This document shows positions 27,060 to 32,649 of a DNA stretch of 32,649 nucleotides, in pieces (position 1 is the first letter of the stretch; each line of letters opens with the position of its first letter). This DNA is from Ferruginibacter sp. (GTDB lineage: Bacteria; Bacteroidota; Bacteroidia; Chitinophagales; Chitinophagaceae). Below the pieces are notes generated by a model. It had not been told where the DNA came from. It searched no databases and was given only the letters and a program-made list of their open reading frames with translations. A program made the translations under genes and the position numbers. The stretch is from contig NZ_JACMOO010000219.1 of NCBI RefSeq assembly GCF_014377975.1, positions 1 to 32,649 of the forward strand, read 5' to 3'.

Positions 27060-28460
27060 TTATATCAGTTTCATATTTACAGGATCCCAATTAATGATTT
27101 TCTTTTTGAAATAACTCTCATTGCAGGACAAGGCGGGGGCTGCTGCTCTAAAACCAAATGTTGCGTCTTCTACAACCGGTTTCCCCGTTCTTATAGCATC
27201 AAAAAAATTAGTGAAATGATCCAGGTGTTCATTATAATCCTGTGGAGCTTTGAAGGTAATATCTTCTTTGGTCGGTCTTTTTTTCTGCGCTGCTGTCCAT
27301 TTTGCATTGTACTCTTTTTGCATCTCTTCCTGCATGCTTTTTGAAAAAGTAAACAATGAATCGTAGCCGCCAAACCCTGGAGCCTGCGGCATCAGGCTAT
27401 GATGTATCGAAATATCATTTCCTTGTACATCCATCACCCCTTCAGAACCTACCAGCCTGGTTATTTCCTGGCCACCGGTTCCGCTAATGAAATTAACCTG
27501 TAACGTTAATTGAAACCCCGGATGGTCGGGTGTATCTCCGTATTGCATTACGCCGGACATTACGTCGGGCATATTTCGCCCATCTTTCCAATAACTGATT
27601 TGACCAGAGCTATAAATAGTCTCAGGCCCTTTAGAGTTGGTGATAAAATGAGTACCACTTAATAAGTGAATGAACAAATCTCCGGCCACACCAGTACCTA
27701 CTTCTTTGTACGCTCTCCACCAAAAAAATTTCTTTGCATCAAATGCCATTTTTTCTGTTGCTTCAATAAACTTATCCCAGTCTGTTGTTTCCGCGGTCGC
27801 GTCTTTTGGTATGGTGTACTCCCATGCGCCGATGGAACCCTGACGGTCGTACACCGCATTTACCATATTTAGTTTGCCAATTTCGCCGGCAGCCAATAAT
27901 TCTTTAGCCTTTGCCAGCCCGATACTGCTTACCCGCTGGCTACCAACCTGCAGCACTTTACCATATTTTTTCTGTGCCTCAATTACGCCATACCCCTCGC
28001 TGATTTTAAACACCATTGGCTTCTCACAATACACATGCTTTCCTTTGGCCAATGCATCAATGGTGATGCGGGAATGCCAGCAATCGGTGGTAGCTATAAT
28101 AACTGCATCAATATCTGTTTTGTCTAATAAATCTTTATAGTTCCTGGTGGTGTATAAATTGTTGCCATATATTTCTTTTGCATTCTCTAACCTGCCAGTA
28201 TACAAATCGCAAATACCAGCGAGTTCTATACCGGGAACTTTTAATGCTGTTTGCAAATCAAAATGGCCTTGTACACCAAATCCAATAACACCCAAACGAA
28301 TTTTATCGCCGGATGATATTTTTCTTTCGTAGAATAAAATTCGTTCTTCTGCTTTTTCCCTGGCATACAATGATTGCAAAGGCGAAGCAGCTGTTATTAA
28401 TGTGGCAGCGCCAATCTGTTGTAGAAATTTTCTACGGGAAGCTTGATTTTGATTTGACAT
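27060..28460 (-). CDS. Tat-exported Gfo/Idh/MocA-family oxidoreductase
   Basis: This 466-residue protein begins with a twin-arginine signal (SRRKFLQQIGAATLITAASP, Arg9-Arg10), so it should be folded with its cofactor and exported to the periplasm. The Rossmann motif GVIGFGVQG spans 57-65 and the family mark CEKPM holds the EKP triad (146-148). The C-terminal alpha/beta substrate domain follows, ending in the typical LSCNESYFKKKIINWDP. Members oxidise or reduce sugars or inositols, and Tat-exported ones are abundant in Bacteroidota polysaccharide users; some act as glycosidases. The substrate is unknown. It could serve glycans together with the GH78 enzymes elsewhere in the window. It is monocistronic. 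Confidence 0.95.
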   Translation of the reverse strand: MSNQNQASRRKFLQQIGAATLITAASPLQSLYAREKAEERILFYERKISSGDKIRLGVIGFGVQGHFDLQTALKVPGIELAGICDLYTGRLENAKEIYGNNLYTTRNYKDLLDKTDIDAVIIATTDCWHSRITIDALAKGKHVYCEKPMVFKISEGYGVIEAQKKYGKVLQVGSQRVSSIGLAKAKELLAAGEIGKLNMVNAVYDRQGSIGAWEYTIPKDATAETTDWDKFIEATEKMAFDAKKFFWWRAYKEVGTGVAGDLFIHLLSGTHFITNSKGPETIYSSGQISYWKDGRNMPDVMSGVMQYGDTPDHPGFQLTLQVNFISGTGGQEITRLVGSEGVMDVQGNDISIHHSLMPQAPGFGGYDSLFTFSKSMQEEMQKEYNAKWTAAQKKRPTKEDITFKAPQDYNEHLDHFTNFFDAIRTGKPVVEDATFGFRAAAPALSCNESYFKKKIINWDPVNMKLI

Positions 28461-28498
28461 AAGAATCGTTTTAATTATTTTTTTATTATTAGAATAAT

Positions 28499-28740
28499 TT
28501 ATAAAAGTAACCTGTTTACTATCCGGGTTTGATCATGCCGTTCTTCTCCGGCTTTATGGAAAACCTTGGTCAAATCTTTGGCAGATAAACCACTTTTCTT
28601 CTCATCCACAATATAAGAAATAAAACAATCCACTTTTTTTTTGGAAAAGGATGTACAAACCAATTGAAATTATCATCAAAAGTAAGTTTAGATGAATTGA
28701 AAGGATCATCAAATTGTATCCAAACTAAAAAGCAGTTTTT
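28499..28740 (-). pseudogene. Decayed gene fragment
   Basis: Minus-strand reading gives a 5' piece (CFLVWIQFDDPFNSSKLTFD, then NFNWFVHPFPKKK) that loses frame at a run of nine A, and a 3' piece (VDCFISYIVDEKKSGLSAKD, then LTKVFHKAGEERHDQTRIV) ending at the stop 28499-28501. Removing one base from the A-run joins the two into one natural protein end. No start codon remains. I do not recognise the family. It lies just upstream of the oxidoreductase gene. The remainder of the 28461-28944 gap holds a 36-codon frame at 28820-28930 (minus) with no support. Confidence 0.45.
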
Positions 28741-28944
28741 TTATTGGCCGGATGAAGCGAGCATTACAGGATGTTTTATTTGTGGGTTGAATCAATAGGA
28801 TAGCGAAGAAAAAGATGACTTAACTCTGCAGGAGTTTTCCTTTTCCATTAGATCTACGTCCCGTAATTACGAACCTAATTTGCATTATTAAATTTGAAGC
28901 GATTGTTTCTGTAAAACCAAAAATTGGCATCTGAAAGCGCTCCT

Positions 28945-31900
28945 TTACATCGTCAATGCCAGCAAATCTTTTTTTGTTAACTGTTTTAAAATACTTGCAT
29001 CCGTCTTTATTAAATCACTCACTAATTCTTTTTTGGCAGCTTGTAATTTCATGATCTTTTCTTCAATCGTGTCAGGACAAATCAATCGCACCGCCATCAC
29101 ATGTTTATCCTGCCCGATGCGGTAACAGCGGTCAATGGCCTGATTTTCTACTGCTGGGTTCCACCAGGGATCAACGAGGTACACATAATCTGCCTCCGTT
29201 AAATTAAGCCCGGTACCTCCCGCTTTCAGGCTGATCAGGAACACACGGATGTTATCATTATTTTGAAAAGCACCTACAACAGTTGCCCTGTTTTTTGTTT
29301 TACCGGTGAGCATTTCGTACGGAATATATTTTACAGCCAGTTCTTTTTTAATCAGTTCCAGCATACCAACAAATTGCGAAAACACGAGTATTTTATGGTG
29401 CCGGTATTTACTTTCGATCTGCTCAACAAGTACATCAATTTTTGCAGCCGCATCTCCATAAAAAGCAGTGTCTTTCAGCAGTGCGGGCGAATTACAAATC
29501 TGCCGCAGTTTGGTAAGTCCCTGCAGCACGTGCATGCTTTCCCTGGGCAAATCTTCTTCCGGCTGGTGCAATAAATAATTCCTGAATTCTTTTTCGTAGG
29601 CATCATATACTTTACGTTGCTCAGCACCCATTTCGCAGTAAATGACCATTTCTGTTTTTTCCGGTAATTCCGTTGCCACCTGTTGTTTGGTGCGTCGCAA
29701 AATAAATGGATTTATTTTTTGCTGTAGTTCCTGCGCCCGTTTGGTATCGCCAAATTTATCAATGGGCTGAGAGTAGATGTCTTTAAAATATTGTTGGTTG
29801 CCCAGCAGGCCGGGGCAGGCAAAACTGAGTTGACCGTAGAGGTCAAAAGTATTGTTTTCAATAGGCGTACCCGTAAGAACAATTTTGTTGACAGAGTGCA
29901 GTAAACGTACTGCTTTGTACCGTTGTGAATCCGGATTTTTAATTGCCTGAGATTCATCTAAAAAAATATAGCCGAAGTTAAATGTTTTTAAGAAATGAAT
30001 ATTGGATACCATCATTCCATAACTGGTTATCACCACATCGTATTCTTTAAAGCGATGATTATTTCGCACCCTGTTATTGCCGTCTATGGTGAGTACTTTT
30101 AGTGTAGGTGCAAATTTGTCCAGTTCAGCCTGCCAGTTAAAAATAAGGGATGTGGGCATTACTACAAGTTGGGTTTGATGGCCATGCTTTTGTTGCAGCA
30201 ATAATATAAAGGCAATTACCTGTATGGTTTTACCAAGCCCCATATCGTCTGCCAGGCAACCGCCAAAACCCATCTCATCCAAAAAATTCAGCCAGTTTAA
30301 TCCCTGTTGCTGGTACTGGCGCAAAACTGCGTTTAGCCCTGGGAGTAAAGGGGTATTTTCAATGGCTTTAAACCCTGCTAACCTGTTGCTATAAAGTTTT
30401 ATTTGCTGCTGTACCTCACCGCTCAGCATGTCTTTTTCATACAAATTATTAACCAATGTAAAATTGATTCTCGGCGTGTGTAACTCGTCATTGACTATTT
30501 CACCGGCATCAAAATATGCAGTCATTTTTTTTATCCATTCTGCCGGCAGCATACCCAGCGTGCCATCGTCCAGCGTTACATATTTGCTGCCGTTTTTAAG
30601 TGCCTTGTGCAACTGGCGCAGACTTGCTTTTTGTTCGCCATAGCTCACTTGCAGGTCGGTATTAAACCAGTCGAGCCCGCTGGTAACTTTGATAGATACT
30701 TTGCCTTTACTGGCATTAAGTTTATTCTTTTCTATTTCATGAAAGCCCAGTATTTTTATGTGTTGCGCTTCCCACTGTTCAAACGCTTCCAAAAACCATG
30801 CTTCTTCTAAAAATTGTTTTTTGGTAAGATAAAAGGCCTGCTGGTGCAACTGTTCCTCAAAGTCGGGATGCTGTTGCAGCAACAGGGTAATAAAATTATT
30901 TTCCAGCACATCATCCCGTTCAACAATAAAAGAATTATCCTTTTGATCCCTGGCATAAAGTTGCCGCTTGCTTAATACACTTACTTCCACTTCGCCATAC
31001 CGCACAACCGGGCTAATCATTACATGCACACCAGCATCGGATAAATAAATCAGTTGTTGTGGTGGTGCATCAAAACCATTTTCTTCCAGTTGTTTTTTGC
31101 TGGCAGTTACCAGCCAGGAATAGTTTATACGAATGGTATCTTCCAGCGGCGATAAAATGGTTTTTCTAAACTCCTCCATCTTCTGTTGGTGTATTACGAT
31201 GATATTGTTGTGTTTTTTAAAGTAGCTTATTACTTTCAACAAATCAATATTGGCGACAAGGTGCAGCGTTGATTCCACCAGGATAAAATAATTAAATTTT
31301 AACGGTAAATTATTTAACGCATAAGTTTTATCACCGATGGTTAATTGCCCGCTGATTTCATAAAAATCGTTTTTTAAATACACTGCTAACTGAAGTCCGG
31401 TTTGCAACACATTTAACTGAACAGGCACCAGGCTTGTAGCACTGATATGCTCCGATACCTGTTTATGATAAAAAGCTGTCAGTGTCAGCGGATTATTTAC
31501 CACGGCCCGCAATGCTTGCAGGTGTTTCACTTCAGGCAATTTTTCATGATTATTTAAAAAAGCCGCAACGCCGGTGTAGAACTTTATAGCCGCCGCTTCA
31601 CTGGTTGTCCATACCAGGGTTTCTACATCCAGTTGCTTCAGCGGATTTTTTATTTTACCATTGGTAGCTATCGCCGTTTCGTACAGGTTCACCTGCAAAT
31701 GCTGATAATATTTATGCGTACTAAATACCAGTATCGTGGTACCTGTTTCCGTATTTATTGTGGTGTGTTTTCCCGGTGGAGGCAGCAGTTCTTCCGCCAG
31801 TTTTTTCAGTGCTGCTTCGTTTACCGGTTGCAGCGCCTTCATCCGTGGCTCAATGCGCACGGTATTGTTTTGCCACAACAGTTCAAAATGTTCGTCGGGG

Positions 31901-32307
31901 TTGGGTGATTGCTCCAGCCCATAATTTTTTGCAACGGTATTGATTTTTTCATGTCGAAAAGCCGCATCAAAAAACAGCCGCAGGTCAGGCCGCTCCATGA
32001 TATTGTATAATACCTGCGCCTGGTGAATGCACAGTGTATGATTACCATAATTACAGCTGCAATCCAGTGTTAGCGTAGCCTTGCTAAACTGTACCCATAC
32101 CGGCGGAAAAACCAGTCCGCTCGTTGGGTTGCTAAACGTGCCGGTATTAATGTCAATCATATCCGGTTGCACCAAAAAAAAGCGTTGCGCATCAGTATCC
32201 GGCATGCGGGCGCTGTTGGCCAAAATAAATGTCGGTGTAACATTTGAAAACAAACAATTTTCAAAAATAATTTCGGTTGCGTTGTATGTTAAAATAGGTG
32301 CTGTCAT
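28945..32307 (-). CDS. SNF2-family helicase with N-terminal SWIM zinc finger
   Basis: From the ATG at 32307 the protein has 1120 residues; an upstream frame extension to 32343 adds 12 unlikely residues. Near the N-terminus LDCSCNYGNHTLCIH is a SWIM zinc finger (Cys83, Cys85, Cys93, His95). A long poorly conserved middle (about 130-640) follows. The SNF2 ATPase begins at LADDMGLGKTIQ (Lys693), with the DEAH-like box DESQ (784-787) and LTGTPIENNTFDLYGQL. The helicase C part has VFSQFVGML, SLKAGGTGLNLTEADYVYLV and DPWWNPAVENQAIDRCYRIG. Such proteins move along double-stranded DNA using ATP and may remodel protein-DNA complexes. The length and order match the common Bacteroidota SWIM-SNF2 protein. 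It is monocistronic. Some defence islands carry related helicases, but nothing around it indicates one. Confidence 0.95.
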   Translation of the reverse strand: MTAPILTYNATEIIFENCLFSNVTPTFILANSARMPDTDAQRFFLVQPDMIDINTGTFSNPTSGLVFPPVWVQFSKATLTLDCSCNYGNHTLCIHQAQVLYNIMERPDLRLFFDAAFRHEKINTVAKNYGLEQSPNPDEHFELLWQNNTVRIEPRMKALQPVNEAALKKLAEELLPPPGKHTTINTETGTTILVFSTHKYYQHLQVNLYETAIATNGKIKNPLKQLDVETLVWTTSEAAAIKFYTGVAAFLNNHEKLPEVKHLQALRAVVNNPLTLTAFYHKQVSEHISATSLVPVQLNVLQTGLQLAVYLKNDFYEISGQLTIGDKTYALNNLPLKFNYFILVESTLHLVANIDLLKVISYFKKHNNIIVIHQQKMEEFRKTILSPLEDTIRINYSWLVTASKKQLEENGFDAPPQQLIYLSDAGVHVMISPVVRYGEVEVSVLSKRQLYARDQKDNSFIVERDDVLENNFITLLLQQHPDFEEQLHQQAFYLTKKQFLEEAWFLEAFEQWEAQHIKILGFHEIEKNKLNASKGKVSIKVTSGLDWFNTDLQVSYGEQKASLRQLHKALKNGSKYVTLDDGTLGMLPAEWIKKMTAYFDAGEIVNDELHTPRINFTLVNNLYEKDMLSGEVQQQIKLYSNRLAGFKAIENTPLLPGLNAVLRQYQQQGLNWLNFLDEMGFGGCLADDMGLGKTIQVIAFILLLQQKHGHQTQLVVMPTSLIFNWQAELDKFAPTLKVLTIDGNNRVRNNHRFKEYDVVITSYGMMVSNIHFLKTFNFGYIFLDESQAIKNPDSQRYKAVRLLHSVNKIVLTGTPIENNTFDLYGQLSFACPGLLGNQQYFKDIYSQPIDKFGDTKRAQELQQKINPFILRRTKQQVATELPEKTEMVIYCEMGAEQRKVYDAYEKEFRNYLLHQPEEDLPRESMHVLQGLTKLRQICNSPALLKDTAFYGDAAAKIDVLVEQIESKYRHHKILVFSQFVGMLELIKKELAVKYIPYEMLTGKTKNRATVVGAFQNNDNIRVFLISLKAGGTGLNLTEADYVYLVDPWWNPAVENQAIDRCYRIGQDKHVMAVRLICPDTIEEKIMKLQAAKKELVSDLIKTDASILKQLTKKDLLALTM

Positions 32308-32485
32308 GCGGGAGTGTAAAAATAGGGCAACAGCATTTAGCAAAGGTTATTGTATGTATTTTTTTGATCCGTGCTTAATTGCTGCTATTGAGCATTGTTG
32401 CGTCGCACACTTTTACCACATACCTTCGGTGGAGCTTTTATAGAAGCGGAGATCGTCTATAACGGAGGTTGCAATGAATTAACCT

Positions 32486-32562
32486 ACGGCGTAGTTCGTG
32501 CGCCGTGGTTCGTATCCTCACCAACCATCTCTTGCGCCGTGGTTCGTGTCCCCACGAACCAC
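32486..32562. repeat. Cluster of short palindromic repeats (GTGGTTCGTG type)
   Basis: Three related units occur in tandem: a short one at about 32488-32500 (GGCGTAGTTCGTG), a degenerate one at 32500-32527 (GCGCCGTGGTTCGTATCC...) and a perfect one at 32534-32562. The last contains a 10-bp inverted repeat GTGGTTCGTG/CACGAACCAC (32539-32548 and 32553-32562) with a 4-base loop. GC content is higher than the surroundings. The rest of 32344-32649 shows no gene. Confidence 0.7.
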
Positions 32563-32649
32563 CACTCTACACAATAATTGCAACCACCATTTTTATGAAC
32601 TCCTAATAAATTTTATTACATTGTTGAATGGATAAAAGCCAATATACGG

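Noticed and set aside
32500-32562. Possible CRISPR repeat pair
   Set aside because: Only two to three units, with unequal spacing and no spacer-like unique segments of regular length; a palindromic repeat fits better.

Overview
The window looks like a chromosomal stretch of a Bacteroidota bacterium, most likely of the Chitinophagaceae type. This is inferred from gene content and style, not from a marker gene. The DNA is AT-rich. Most genes have no strong Shine-Dalgarno sequence. Two good matches to the Bacteroidota promoter pattern (TTTG ... TAnnTTTG) sit before the GNAT gene and the aldo/keto reductase gene. Export signals are of the usual short Lys-rich kind. No rRNA, tRNA, CRISPR array or insertion sequence was recognised.

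Layout. Positions 1-4257 hold two tandem GH78 alpha-L-rhamnosidases (the first cut by the window edge) ending in a strong terminator. A small hypothetical gene, a decayed gene, a DUF5009-type membrane acyltransferase and a GDCCVxC-family Cys-rich protein follow up to about 7250. Positions 7729-16724 hold the most unusual part, five same-strand genes. They encode a cytoplasmic-looking EXORDIUM-like or metallopeptidase-like protein, a Lys-rich beta protein, an outer-membrane-like protein, an M15 peptidoglycan peptidase, and a 1768-residue protein. That protein joins two alpha/beta-hydrolase (lipase-like) modules, a domain often seen beside CHAT, a CHAT caspase-like protease with a visible His/Cys dyad, and a helical repeat tail. 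Positions 16840-18510 are gene debris, including an AraC regulator broken by two frameshifts and a stop.

Positions 18658-23444 carry a GlcG/HbpS heme-binding protein, a GNAT acetyltransferase, another decayed gene, an MtfA-type zinc peptidase, a short MutS-like ATPase and a small exported protein. Positions 24307-32307 are mostly on the minus strand: M19 dipeptidase, aldo/keto reductase, Tat-exported Gfo/Idh/MocA oxidoreductase, another decayed fragment, and a SWIM-SNF2 helicase. The right edge has a cluster of short palindromic repeats.

How they work together. The rhamnosidases, the Tat-exported oxidoreductase and the M19 dipeptidase fit a carbohydrate- and peptide-scavenging lifestyle. The 7.7-16.7 kb block is the best candidate for an undescribed system. 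A protease-lipase fusion of this kind could be a proteolytically controlled lipase effector, with cell-envelope proteins encoded beside it. That role is inference. At least four decayed genes lie between intact ones, so the region appears to be losing genes.
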